Part shown: positions 42,930 through 51,340 of the stretch, in pieces
Layout of the letters: every line of letters begins with the position of its first letter
Position numbering within the stretch: the first letter of the stretch is position 1
Assembly (NCBI RefSeq): GCF_008327685.1
Contig: NZ_BDDE01000017.1
Coordinates: 372,001-436,000 of the forward strand
Reading direction: 5' to 3'
DNA from: Actinomadura sp. K4S16
GTDB lineage: Bacteria > Actinomycetota > Actinomycetes > Streptosporangiales > Streptosporangiaceae
DNA length: 64,000 nucleotides
Notes under the pieces: model-generated
What the model was told of the DNA's origin: nothing
The model's database searches: none
Seen by the model: the letters and a program-made list of their open reading frames with translations, nothing else
Translations under genes and position numbers: made by a program

Positions 42930-43097
42930 CTAGCCGCTTACGAGGGCGCGCACTGTGTCGAGAACGGCTAGGAACACCGCGCCTGCCACCGCTGCCGAGA
43001 GCAGCAAGGCGCACAGGCGGGCGAGCCCGGACCAGCTACCGAGGGCCATCTCGACAGCCAGCCGGGCCGCCCGCCCAACTTCCTCGGGCCATCCCAT
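42930..43097 (-). CDS. Small membrane protein of the tRNA-Phe element
   Basis: A 55-residue protein with a near-ideal ribosome-binding site, GGAAGGAGGTGA, 5 bases before the ATG at 43097. One hydrophobic helix (LARLCALLLSAAVAGAVFLA) follows a short amphipathic N terminus (GWPEEVGRAARLAVEMALG). No family is recognised. The strong translation signal suggests it is real. Its place next to attL is usual for accessory small proteins of actinomycete integrative elements. Confidence 0.65.
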   Translation of the reverse strand: MGWPEEVGRAARLAVEMALGSWSGLARLCALLLSAAVAGAVFLAVLDTVRALVSG

Positions 43098-43568
43098 CAA
43101 TTCACCTCCTTCCAGGCATACAGACAGCTTCCAGGCACACAAAAAGACGCACCCGTGCAGCGCAGAGACGGAAGCAGCGACCTCTTATGAGGGTTTCAAG
43201 GCCGTGCCTGCCTGGCCAGGCGTCTTCCGCAATGCGTGCATGAGCGCGCCCAAGGGCGTGCAGTCTTGCTATTCGGTTGTCCTGGACGACGTCCAGGGGA
43301 GACGACCCCGCCATGCCAGGCAGCGGGGTGGGGTACCTCCCGGTAGAGCTTCGAGAAGTATTATGCCTGGACGCTCGTGGGCTGTCCCCAGATAGGGTAA
43401 AGATAGGTCCGACGTGCAGGTATGCAGTCACGCGCATCCCCCGGCGCAGGCCGTCCGCGCTGCATGGCCAGGCAGCACGCGCACCGACCTGGCGGATGCT
43501 TCAGGTTGCCGACCGTGGCGGACTCAAGCCAGCGACGAACGTCTCCGATTGGGCGTACGCTCTGCTCC
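43098..43568. other. Element DNA without recognised gene
   Basis: No reading frame here shows a domain, good codon use or a ribosome-binding site. The stretch has a lower GC share. It may hold the promoters of both flanking small genes and remnants of deleted ones. Confidence 0.5.
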
Positions 43569-43733
43569 ATGGCGCTCACAGAGATCACGTGTGAAGCCGT
43601 TCTTAAGGCATTTACTGAGTATCAGGAACGTGGCCGCGAGAAGTTCCTGAGTCATTACGGCTACAGAGAAGCCCGTAGTGAAGACGAGGGCATCGTCATC
43701 TTTCTTGGTGTACTTGGTCAGGTGTGCGACTAG
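43569..43733 (+). pseudogene. Truncated ScoMcrA-head / HNH restriction endonuclease fragment
   Basis: Only 54 residues remain. LTEITCEAVLKAFTEYQERG and REKFLSHYGYREARS match the first 40 residues of the N-terminal head domain that precedes HNH nuclease domains in ScoMcrA-type modification-dependent restriction proteins. The usual continuation with the DNA-binding domain and the HNH nuclease is absent; instead a short unrelated tail leads to a stop. It is probably the remnant of a defence gene lost by deletion. Confidence 0.6.
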
Positions 43734-43844
43734 GTGGGGCCTGATCGCATCGGGGATGGCGACCGTGCGAATGCCCGTCCGTGACTTGGTGTGGTCCGAG
43801 AGTCATCCGTCCATTGGCATCGCAGCAACGACAACCGGAGCCTG

Positions 43845-44297
43845 ATGGTGGACGCAAAAGCCCGAGTGCAGGCCAGCTTTAGGGAGATGCTCAAGAACCA
43901 GATTGCTCCGGCCCTCCGAGAGATGGGGTTCAAGGGGTCCGGCCAGACCTACCGCTTGGACGTTCCCGACCACTGGGCAATGATCGGTTTTCAACGCTCC
44001 TATTGGGCGGCTCCTGACGTGATCTCGTTCACGATCAACGTGCTTGCGTTCTCGAAGGCCGACTGGGATCAGCGGCGTGAACAGAGGTCGCACCTTCCCG
44101 AACAACCGAACCCCAATCGCTACTACGCGCCCAACGTGCTGTGGCAGCACCGGATCGGCCATTTACTGCCACCGAAACCACGAGACGTCTGGTGGCAACT
44201 CAAGGACGGGGAGCCGACAGAGGCCGTTGCTCGCGAGGTGATCGCAGGAGTGCGGGATCACGTGCTACCGGCGATTCGCCGGCAGACCACACCCTGA
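43845..44297 (+). CDS. DUF4304-domain protein
   Basis: A 150-residue soluble protein. FREMLKNQIAPALREMGFKG and GQTYRLDVPDHWAMIGFQRS are the DUF4304 pattern, followed by SFTINVLAF and a C-terminal WWQLKDGEP segment. I start at the ATG at 43845 (after CGGAG); the frame is open to 43791. The family is often found in accessory DNA and next to SUKH-type or other immunity-like genes, but its function is unknown. It appears to be the only intact larger gene of the element. Confidence 0.82.
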   Translation: MVDAKARVQASFREMLKNQIAPALREMGFKGSGQTYRLDVPDHWAMIGFQRSYWAAPDVISFTINVLAFSKADWDQRREQRSHLPEQPNPNRYYAPNVLWQHRIGHLLPPKPRDVWWQLKDGEPTEAVAREVIAGVRDHVLPAIRRQTTP

Positions 44298-44495
44298 GAC
44301 TGCTCGCGAGCGCATCGAGATGGCGTTCACAGAAGTGGCCACGGTGATCAACACGACGTTGCCCGCAGCGCCTACGATCATCCAGCCTGGTGGGGCACTG
44401 ACCCGAAGCACACTCAAGCCGTCTGGCTGGATACCGGCTACCAGGCCCGCCCGAACCTGCCCGCGCAGCGCGTGACCTTCATCAAGACGGGCTGA
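44298..44495 (+). pseudogene. Frameshifted DUF7662-like small protein
   Basis: One frame gives RERIEMAFTEVATVINTTLP up to about 44364. The continuation AYDHPAWWGTDPKHTQAVWL, DTGYQARPNLPA, RVTFIKTG and stop at 44493-44495 is in another frame. Restoring one base near 44364 joins them into a single domain of a widespread small-protein family whose motif reads roughly AYxHxAWWxND...QAxxWLxAGW. It begins directly after the DUF4304 stop. It is thus a recently broken gene, or the assembly has a one-base error. Confidence 0.65.
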
Positions 44496-44583
44496 GACTG
44501 ACAGCAACAGCAGGCGCCATCCCCAGCACAGTGGCAGCCAGTCAGCCTCAGTCGATGCTGGCGCGCCAGGGGTGTAGCTAAAG

Positions 44584-44626
44584 CTGAAAAGCGGAAGGTC
44601 GGCGGTTCGACCCCGCCCCTGCCCAC
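44584..44626. repeat. attR-like repeat (displaced 3' half of tRNA-Phe)
   Basis: It repeats 42630-42672 exactly. The anticodon 5' side and D-arm are missing, so it is not a working tRNA. A hairpin at 44649-44667 follows, a plausible original terminator of tRNA-Phe. Confidence 0.85.
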
Positions 44627-45007
44627 ACTTGCGAGCAGCAGAGACGCCCCGGAGCCACGCGCTCCGGAGCGTTGTGTTTGGCCGCCGCGCACGACATCAA
44701 GACGCAGACGGTCGGCCACCGATGTGAGCCAGGATTTACATTGGCGGGGTGCCTTGGGCGGAGCGCGCGGCGAGTGCCGTCTGGCCTCGGGCGACGAGGT
44801 ATACGCGGGGTGGAGGCTCAGTCGCCGGTTCGTCCGGCGTCTGCTCGTTCGCTGTGCGAGTGGACGGGGTCTGGTTCTCTCACGGATGTCGGTCAATCGG
44901 TGTTGGCGGCGACATGCTTTGGCGCAATTGACCATCGCTGAGCTTGGTGAGTTCTCGTCGGTGAAGACGGGGATGCCCTTCTCGGCGGCGGGGGCGGAGC
45001 TCTCTTG
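44627..45007. other. Intergenic stretch beyond attR
   Basis: Begins with the hairpin ccggagc/gctccgg (44649-44655 and 44661-44667), then a T-rich gttgtgtttgg, which together look like the old tRNA terminator. The remainder contains no recognised gene, although several short frames are open. Confidence 0.5.
44649..44667 (+). terminator. Hairpin followed by T-rich tract
   Basis: A 7-bp perfect stem with a 5-base loop is followed by agcgttgtgtttgg. It would have stood 23 bases after tRNA-Phe before the element inserted. Confidence 0.55.
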
Positions 45008-45574
45008 TCAGGCCGGAGAGCCGTTGGGGTCGAACGCGTCCTCGAGCATTTCTGCGTACTCGGCGTCGGTCGCGCCGCGCCACTCCCCGTTCGTCGGGTC
45101 TTGGACCAGCCACGGCTGGTAGAGCGTGCCCTCCGTCCACTTGGAGAACCAGTCAACGATGGTCATGTGCTGCGGGAACGCGCATGGCACACCGTCCGGC
45201 GCCGGGTTCGGGTCGGAGCCCCACACCTGATCGTCAGTGAGGTCGAGCACGCTGCTGATTCCGCAACCCCAGTCACACAGGGTGAGGACACCCCCCTTGA
45301 TCCCCGTCAGCGCGTTCAGGCCGCCGGCTCGGTGCCCGTCCCTGAGACCGAGGAGCCCGTACCCCGGACCGAAACCGCCGTTGCCGACCTCCAGGTAGAG
45401 CCGACGCAGCAGCGATGGCAGCGGTCGGCCGGCGAGTTCCTCGGCCTCCGCGACCGCGGAGGGCGGTGCCGGTCGCAGCGGCGCCGATCGGCCGGGTGGC
45501 ACCTCGTCGATATAGCCGCCCGCAGCGATCCGCCGGACGACCGCATCGAACACCTGGTCCTCTCTTGCCGACAT
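45008..45574 (-). CDS. SMI1/KNR4 (SUKH) domain protein
   Basis: A 188-residue protein starting at the ATG at 45574. LAGRPLPSLLRRLYLEVGNG, FGPGYGLLGL, and LTLCDWGCGISSVLDLTDDQ are the SUKH-fold pattern. Many SUKH proteins are immunity proteins against polymorphic toxins; others are cytoplasmic adaptors. No toxin gene is adjacent. It lies 28 bases downstream of the kinase-FtsK gene in the same direction, so the two may form a transcript. Confidence 0.82.
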   Translation of the reverse strand: MSAREDQVFDAVVRRIAAGGYIDEVPPGRSAPLRPAPPSAVAEAEELAGRPLPSLLRRLYLEVGNGGFGPGYGLLGLRDGHRAGGLNALTGIKGGVLTLCDWGCGISSVLDLTDDQVWGSDPNPAPDGVPCAFPQHMTIVDWFSKWTEGTLYQPWLVQDPTNGEWRGATDAEYAEMLEDAFDPNGSPA

Positions 45575-45602
45575 GGCCGCAGCGTAGCCGCTACGACTGG
45601 GC

Positions 45603-47651
45603 TCAGCCGTGCTGTGCACGTCCGTAGTGGTTCGCCGTCGTCTGCCTCTTGCAGTGGTCGACGACGCCGTGGATCTCCTTCTCCGACACGTACGCGTTCT
45701 GGATGCGCATGGGCTTGCTCGCGCCCATCGGCAGGAACAGCGCGTCGCCCTGGCCGACGAGCTTCTCCGCGCCCGGCTGGTCGAGGATGACGCGGCTGTC
45801 GGACAGCGAGGAGGTCGCGAACGCCAGCCGCGAGGGCACGTTGGCGTTGATGAGCCCGGTGACGACGTCGACCGACGGGCGCTGCGTCGCCAGGACGAGG
45901 TGGATGCCGGCGGCGCGGGCCAGCTGGGTGATGCGGACGACCGAGTCCTCCACGTCGCGCGGCGCGACCATCATCAGGTCGGCCAGCTCGTCCACGATCA
46001 CCAGCATGTACGGGTACGGGGTGTAGACGCGTTCGCTGCCGGGCGGCGCGGTGAGCTTGCCCGCCTTCACCGCCTTGTTGAAGTCGTCGATGTGCCGGTA
46101 CCCCGACGCGGCCAGGTCGTCGTAGCGGCGGTCCATCTCCCCCACGACCCAGTCGAGGGCCTCGGCGGCCTTCTTGGGGTTGGTGATGATCGGCGTGATC
46201 AGATGCGGGATGCCCTGGTACATCGTCAGCTCGACCCGCTTGGGGTCGACCAGGATCATCCGCACCTCGTCGGGGGTGGCGCGCATCAGGATCGAGGTGA
46301 TCAGGCCGTTGATGCACGTCGACTTGCCGGCCCCGGTGGCGCCCGCGATGAGGATGTGCGGCATCTTCGCCAGGTTCGCCACGACCGTGCGGCCCTCGAC
46401 GTCCTTGCCGAGCCCGACGATCATCGGGTGGTGCTCGTTGGTCGCGGCGGGCGAGCGCAGCACGTCGCCGAGGCTGACGATGTCCTTGTCGGTGTTGGGG
46501 ATCTCCACGCCGATCGCGGACTTGCCGGGGATCGGGGAGATGATGCGCACGTCGGCGCTCTTCACCGCGTAGGCGATGTTCTTGGTCAGCGCGGTGACCT
46601 TCTCGACCTTCACCGCCGGGCCGAGCTCGATCTCGTACCGGGTGATCGTCGGGCCGCGGGTGAACCCGGTGACCTGCGCGTCGATGTCGAACTGCTCCAG
46701 CACGCCGGTGAGCGCGTTCACCACCGTGTCGTTGGCCTTCGTGCGCGGCTTGGACACGCTGCCCGGCCGCAGCGTCGACGGGTCGGGCAGCACGTACTGA
46801 GCGTTGACCGGCGATGACAGGCGCCCGATGCGCTTCAGTTCGCGGGCTACGGCGGCGGCGTCCGCAGGCCGATCCTGGGGGTCTTTGGCGAGCAAGGCCA
46901 GGATGAGCGCGTCGAGATCGGTGGGGGTGTCGGGGCGCAGCGCGCAGGGGGAAGGGGCGGGTCTGGCCAGGTGCTGGGCGACGACGGCCTGCAGATCGTC
47001 GCCGGGGAAGACGTGCCGACCGGTGAGCATGTGGAACAGAGTGCAGCCGAGGGCGTAAAGGTCGGCCCGCCCGTCCAGGGGCTTGCCGGCAGCCTGCTCG
47101 GGGGCCATGTAGGCGAAGGTGCCCATTCGGACGCCTGCCGCCGACAGTCCCGCCGTGGCGCCCTGGAGTCTGGCGATGCCGAAGTCGCATATCTTCACCT
47201 GCCCTCCGGGCAGCAGCATCAGATTGGCCGGCTTGATATCGCGATGCACCACACCGGCCGCGTGCGCGGCCGCCAGCGCTTCGGCCACCTGGGCCCCATA
47301 ATCCATTATCTGCTCGATGGGCAGGCCGCCGGGTCGCTGTTCCAGAATCTTGCGCAGGTCCTGTCCGGCCAGCAACTCCAGCACAAGGAACGGGTGCCCG
47401 CGGTCCTCACCGACATCGAAGACCGCGGCGATGGACGGGTGGGACAGGCGGGCGGCGGCCCGGCCCTCGCGGCGGAACCGGCCCATCGCCTGGACCATTT
47501 CGATCTCATCGCGCCAGTTGGGCAGCAGAACCTTCAACGCGACAGGACGCTCCAATAGCAAGTCGAGCCCGCGCCACACCTCACCCATACCGCCGCGACC
47601 CAGCAATGCCTCCAGGCGATACCGGCCCGCCAATTCCAGTCCCGGCTGCAC
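45603..47651 (-). CDS. Ser/Thr protein kinase fused to FtsK/SpoIIIE DNA-translocase motor
   Basis: A 682-residue chimera, GTG start. Residues 10-272 are a Hanks-type kinase with all catalytic parts: GRGGMG (18-23), Lys40, HRD (136-138), DFG (156-158) and APE (183-185). From about 286 the sequence is the cytoplasmic motor of actinobacterial FtsK: alpha domain, then RecA-like beta with Walker A GATGAGKS (437-444) and Walker B VIVDE (551-555) and ATQRPS. It breaks off at VDHCKRQ (665-670), before the gamma DNA-reading domain. The four FtsK membrane helices and linker are missing too. Whether it moves DNA or is regulatory is unknown. Family parts are certain; the function of the fusion is not. 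Confidence 0.92.
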   Translation of the reverse strand: MQPGLELAGRYRLEALLGRGGMGEVWRGLDLLLERPVALKVLLPNWRDEIEMVQAMGRFRREGRAAARLSHPSIAAVFDVGEDRGHPFLVLELLAGQDLRKILEQRPGGLPIEQIMDYGAQVAEALAAAHAAGVVHRDIKPANLMLLPGGQVKICDFGIARLQGATAGLSAAGVRMGTFAYMAPEQAAGKPLDGRADLYALGCTLFHMLTGRHVFPGDDLQAVVAQHLARPAPSPCALRPDTPTDLDALILALLAKDPQDRPADAAAVARELKRIGRLSSPVNAQYVLPDPSTLRPGSVSKPRTKANDTVVNALTGVLEQFDIDAQVTGFTRGPTITRYEIELGPAVKVEKVTALTKNIAYAVKSADVRIISPIPGKSAIGVEIPNTDKDIVSLGDVLRSPAATNEHHPMIVGLGKDVEGRTVVANLAKMPHILIAGATGAGKSTCINGLITSILMRATPDEVRMILVDPKRVELTMYQGIPHLITPIITNPKKAAEALDWVVGEMDRRYDDLAASGYRHIDDFNKAVKAGKLTAPPGSERVYTPYPYMLVIVDELADLMMVAPRDVEDSVVRITQLARAAGIHLVLATQRPSVDVVTGLINANVPSRLAFATSSLSDSRVILDQPGAEKLVGQGDALFLPMGASKPMRIQNAYVSEKEIHGVVDHCKRQTTANHYGRAQHG

Positions 47652-47858
47652 AATCCCGCCCTCACGCCGTCCACCGCCCCAGCCGCACGGCTCCCACCAA
47701 GCCTAGGACATTTCACCGGCTGTACCAGGGCGACTCCTACAGAGCCGAGCAACGGTCAAGCCTTGGCGATCCGGCCCTATGCGGCATGGCACGGGAGAAG
47801 TACCGAGTATTTGGAAGGGGAGGCGTCCGGGATCCGCGATGATCAGTCCTGCGTGCGT

Positions 47859-49103
47859 TCAGGCCGTCCAGACGGACGAGTCGGTGCCGCCCACCACGTG
47901 GCCCCGCTTGATGGTGGTACGGCGGCCGGGGGCGTTGCGGAGCACGTCGGTGAGCCGAGTGGCCGAGAACAGCACAAGGTCCGCCACGGCTCCCACATGG
48001 ATGCCTTCGGCCGGTGCGCCGACATAGTGCGCCGCGTTCACCGTCACCATGTCGAAAACCTGCCTGAGCTGCCGGTCCGACCACATGCGGGCGGCAATGG
48101 CGGTCACCATGGCGACTTCCGCCGGATCGAGGCGGCCGAACGGGAACCACATGTCGTTCATGTTGTCGCTTCCCGCGGCGACGGTGACGCCCCGGGCGAG
48201 CAGCGACCTGAGACGGGCCACTCCCCTGCCTGGCGGGCATGGGGCGTCCCCGACCAGCAGCAGGTTGCCCATCGGGCAGACGCAGACGGCGATCCCGGCG
48301 GCGAGTACTGCTTCGACGACCTCGTTGGCGGTCGTTTCGTCGTAGGCGTCCAGGGCGCAGCAGTGGCCGGCTCGGACGCGGCCGGTGAGGCCGGCGCCGA
48401 TGGTTCTGCGCGCGAGTTCCTCCAGGTCGCGCTGGGCGGGGTCGTAGCTGTAGTCGCAGTGGACGTCGAGGTCCACGCCGGTCTCCGCTGCCAGTTCGAC
48501 GAGCAGGTCGAGGTGCCGGAGCCGGTCTTGCGGCTCCTCTACGTCGGGGGCCCCGCCGAGTACGTCGGCGCCCGAGGCCAGGGCTTCGCGGAGGAGCCGC
48601 AGGGCTCCGGGGTCGCGGACGATGCTCTCCTGGGGGAACGCCACGAGCTGGATGTCGATCAGGTGGCGGTGCCGGTCCCGCAGGTCGGCCATGACGCCGA
48701 GGGCCGACAGTCCGCCCACCGGGTCGACGTCGACATGGGCGCGCAACGTTCCCACGCCATGGCCGACGGCGAGCCGGATCGCGGTGGTAGCGCGGTCCTT
48801 CAGTTCCTCGGGGGTGTAGCGGGCTTTGACGTGCCGGGTGCGCTCGAGCGCGGCGTCCAGGGGATGGTCATGGGCGCTCGGGGGCAGGTTCGGGTGCGTG
48901 AGCGCCTTGTCCATGTGGAAATGAGGTTCGACGAAGGCGGGCGCCAGAAGCCCGCCCTCAGCGTCGATGATTTTCACGGTCGGCGGGGCCGGGAGGTCGC
49001 CGATCGCGGCGATCCGCCCGCCCGCCAGGTGGACGTCGACCGGGGTGGTCGAGTCGAGCAGGCGGGCGCCGCGGATCAGCAGTGGTTCAGGTTCCCGTGG
49101 CAT
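47859..49103 (-). CDS. Cytosine-deaminase-like amidohydrolase
   Basis: A 414-residue metal-dependent hydrolase of the COG0402 group. HFHMD (61-65) supplies two metal ligands; DVHCDYS, GHCCALD and AAGSDNMND give the remaining His and Asp positions. It would hydrolyse a cyclic or exocyclic amide/amine, such as a nitrogen heterocycle, in the cytoplasm. It is the last gene of the catabolic run; its start overlaps the VOC gene by 17 bases. Substrate unknown. Confidence 0.88.
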   Translation of the reverse strand: MPREPEPLLIRGARLLDSTTPVDVHLAGGRIAAIGDLPAPPTVKIIDAEGGLLAPAFVEPHFHMDKALTHPNLPPSAHDHPLDAALERTRHVKARYTPEELKDRATTAIRLAVGHGVGTLRAHVDVDPVGGLSALGVMADLRDRHRHLIDIQLVAFPQESIVRDPGALRLLREALASGADVLGGAPDVEEPQDRLRHLDLLVELAAETGVDLDVHCDYSYDPAQRDLEELARRTIGAGLTGRVRAGHCCALDAYDETTANEVVEAVLAAGIAVCVCPMGNLLLVGDAPCPPGRGVARLRSLLARGVTVAAGSDNMNDMWFPFGRLDPAEVAMVTAIAARMWSDRQLRQVFDMVTVNAAHYVGAPAEGIHVGAVADLVLFSATRLTDVLRNAPGRRTTIKRGHVVGGTDSSVWTA

Positions 49104-49572
49104 CGGGCTGTCCCTGCTCGGTGCCGAACCCGTCCAGTGCGCTGCGCTCCTCCAGGGTCGTCAGCTCCTCGAACAGGGTGATCTGCACGCCGCCGGGCGC
49201 ATCCAGGCGGGCATTGAGCGACTGCCAGGGCGTGACGGTGGGCGGGGCGACGGGTTCGGCGCCCGCGTCCAGCAGTCGTTCGTTGACCGAGCGGGTGTCG
49301 CCGACCTCGAACGCGACCCTGAACTTCGGCGCGACCTGCCGGCCCACCTCCACCTCGTCGATGAGCCGCTTCTGCGCCGGGTTGGCGATCTCAAGCGTGG
49401 CCCGGCCGGCGTCGAGGATCACTACCCGGGCGTCGCCCTCGCCCGAGAACGCGGCCTGCTCGGGCAGGCCGAGCGCGTCGCGGAAGAAGGCGACGGCGGC
49501 CCCGTAGTCCTCCGCCTCGATGACGAGGCGCAGTTGCCGGACGGCGGGGGCGTCGTCTCTTTCGGTGGTCAT
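49087..49572 (-). CDS. VOC-family (glyoxalase/dioxygenase fold) protein
   Basis: A 161-residue protein with the two beta-alpha-beta-beta-beta units of the vicinal-oxygen-chelate fold: LRLVIEAEDYGAAVAFFRDA, VVILDAGRATLEIAN, FRVAFEVGDT and LDAPGGVQITLFEEL. His and Glu metal positions are only partly filled (Glu in LFEEL), so metal dependence is uncertain. It overlaps the upstream hydrolase stop by four bases. It may rearrange or bind a pathway intermediate. Confidence 0.85.
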   Translation of the reverse strand: MTTERDDAPAVRQLRLVIEAEDYGAAVAFFRDALGLPEQAAFSGEGDARVVILDAGRATLEIANPAQKRLIDEVEVGRQVAPKFRVAFEVGDTRSVNERLLDAGAEPVAPPTVTPWQSLNARLDAPGGVQITLFEELTTLEERSALDGFGTEQGQPDATGT

Positions 49573-50477
49573 GGCAACTCCTTCGCTTCGAGCCGTTCGG
49601 GTGTCATGCCGACAAGACCGCGGCCGAGGGTGGCGGGATCCCTGGACGCCCAGCGGCCGTGGGTGACCTTCTCCAAGAAGTCGTCGAGCACCGCGTTGAA
49701 CGCCGCGGGCTCTTCGAGGTTGAGGGTGTGGCCGGTACGCGGCAGCACCGCCAGGGCGGCCCCGGGGATGGTCCGTTTGAGCATGACCTTGACGTCGAGG
49801 CAGCCGTCGTCCTCGTCGCCGACGACCAGCAGGACGGGGGTCCGCACCACCGCCAGGCGGTCGCGCAGGTCGTAAAGCGAGGGACGTTCGGCGAGAACCT
49901 GGGAGAACGTCAGCGACATGCCGATCGGGTCCCGTCCGGCGAGCCGTTCGCCGAACGACCGCCATCCGTCGGGGTCCTTGAGCCGGTACTGCACGCGCGT
50001 GGGGCCGTTCTGGTAGGCGTTCGCGGCGGCCCGCACGTCCTCCCGGAACATGCGGGCGGCCGTGCGCGCCTCTTCGGTGAACCCGGCCCGCTGGTGCGGC
50101 GCCGAGCCGTACCCCGCCCCGGCCACCGTCGCGCTGAGGCAGCGTTCCGGGTGCTGCAGCATCAGGTGGACGGCACAGAAGCCGCCCATCGAGAGCCCTA
50201 CGACGTGGGCGGCGTCGAAGGCCAGCCCGTCCAGGACGGCGATCGCGTCCTGGACGGCGATGTGCTGCCCGTAGCTGTCCGAGCCGACTGGGACGTCGGA
50301 CGGCGGGTAGCCGCGAGCGTTGTAACGGACGCAGGTGTACCGGTCGGCGAAATGCGCCACCTGCGCTCGCCAGTCGTGCAGGTCACCGGCCACCTCGTGC
50401 AGGAAGAGCAGGGGCGGACCGGCCCCTTCCACCTCGACCGCCAGGCGAGTGCCGTCGGGGGTCGTCACGGTGGTCAT
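49569..50477 (-). CDS. Alpha/beta hydrolase
   Basis: A 302-residue cytoplasmic hydrolase related to 3-oxoadipate enol-lactonases and RutD. The nucleophile elbow is VVGLSMGGFCAVHLM, the oxyanion part LLFLHEVAGDLHDWRAQV, and the acid and base are in VVGDEDDG and RTGHTLNLEEP. It has no signal peptide. It probably opens an ester, lactone or carbamoyl bond in the pathway. Overlaps its neighbours by four bases each. Confidence 0.9.
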   Translation of the reverse strand: MTTVTTPDGTRLAVEVEGAGPPLLFLHEVAGDLHDWRAQVAHFADRYTCVRYNARGYPPSDVPVGSDSYGQHIAVQDAIAVLDGLAFDAAHVVGLSMGGFCAVHLMLQHPERCLSATVAGAGYGSAPHQRAGFTEEARTAARMFREDVRAAANAYQNGPTRVQYRLKDPDGWRSFGERLAGRDPIGMSLTFSQVLAERPSLYDLRDRLAVVRTPVLLVVGDEDDGCLDVKVMLKRTIPGAALAVLPRTGHTLNLEEPAAFNAVLDDFLEKVTHGRWASRDPATLGRGLVGMTPERLEAKELP

Positions 50478-51340
50478 TCCGGCGCCTCCCCCGCCCGGGC
50501 GGCCTTGAGCGCGGCCCATGCCGGCCACACATGCCGCATGAGCTGGAACGCCAGCGCGGTGACGGGCATGGGGAAGTCGCCACTGTCCGCTTCCCGCTGC
50601 ACCGACCGCATGTCCTTCAGGAGGATGTCGAGGTCCTCGCCGGGCACGTAGTGCTCCCACCAGGGCTTGACACGCCGCCAGTTGTCCACGACCCAACTGC
50701 CGCCCACGCTGACCGAGAGCATCTCCATCAACTGGTCTTCACCAACGCCGAACTCGTCGGCCAGCCGGATCGCCTCGTACACGCCCATCATGTTGACGCC
50801 GAAGGTGAGCTGCACGGCGAGCTTGGCCGCCTGGGCAGTGCCCACCTCCTCACCGACATGGAAGATGTTGCGGCCCATGAGGTCCAGGAGGGGGCGAAGC
50901 CGCCCGAACACCTCGGGTGCGGCCGACACCATCAGCGTCAGTGCGCCCGCCTCGGCGCCCCAGGGTCCCCCGGACATGGTCGCGTCGACGGCGGTCACGC
51001 CGTGTCCGCCGAGTTCGGCCGCCAGCGCGCGCATCGTGGATGGGTCGAGGGTGCTGGCCACGACGACGGTGAGCGGGCGGCCCTCCCGGGCGACGCCATG
51101 CTCGCCGAGCAGGACCTCGCGGGTCTGCGCGGCGTCCCGCACCACGGAGAGGATCACGCCAGAGGACGCCCTGGCCGCCTCGCGGGGGGAGTCCACCAGC
51201 CGGATGCCCGCCTCGGCGGCCTTCTCGCGGCGTTCCGGTGAGGGATCGTATCCGTGTACTTCGTGGCCGCCCTTGACGAGGTTGCCGGCCATTCCGAGGC
51301 CCATCGCGCCAAGGCCGATGAAGCCGATGCTCTCCGTCAT
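50474..51340 (-). CDS. Beta-hydroxyacid dehydrogenase (HIBADH/tartronate-semialdehyde-reductase type)
   Basis: A 288-residue NAD(P)-dependent dehydrogenase. GFIGLGAMGLGMAGNLVKGG is the dinucleotide fold. DATMSGGPWGAEAGALTLM is the substrate loop, and the catalytic Lys is in AAKLAVQL, a typical arrangement. It would oxidise a 3-hydroxyacid or reduce a semialdehyde. The NADP or NAD preference is not clear. Overlaps the upstream Dabb gene and the downstream hydrolase by four bases. Confidence 0.9.
   Translation of the reverse strand: MTESIGFIGLGAMGLGMAGNLVKGGHEVHGYDPSPERREKAAEAGIRLVDSPREAARASSGVILSVVRDAAQTREVLLGEHGVAREGRPLTVVVASTLDPSTMRALAAELGGHGVTAVDATMSGGPWGAEAGALTLMVSAAPEVFGRLRPLLDLMGRNIFHVGEEVGTAQAAKLAVQLTFGVNMMGVYEAIRLADEFGVGEDQLMEMLSVSVGGSWVVDNWRRVKPWWEHYVPGEDLDILLKDMRSVQREADSGDFPMPVTALAFQLMRHVWPAWAALKAARAGEAPE

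Larger units (their letters stand above)
42630..44626. mobile_element. Remnant integrative element in tRNA-Phe
   Basis: A perfect 43-bp direct repeat (42630-42672 and 44584-44626) comprises the 3' half of tRNA-Phe, the classic target of tyrosine integrases. The enclosed 2 kb has a visibly lower GC share than its surroundings. It carries a small membrane protein, a truncated ScoMcrA-head fragment, a DUF4304 gene and a frameshifted gene, but no integrase, replication or transfer gene, so it looks like a decayed leftover. Confidence 0.8.

Noticed and set aside
44584..44626. A second tRNA-Phe
   Set aside because: Only the 3' half is present; the D-arm and the 5' acceptor strand are missing, so it is better explained as attR.
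42630..47651. A prophage extending through the kinase-FtsK gene
   Set aside because: No phage structural, lysis, replication or integrase gene is present, and the second attachment repeat is at 44626, so the chimera lies outside the element.
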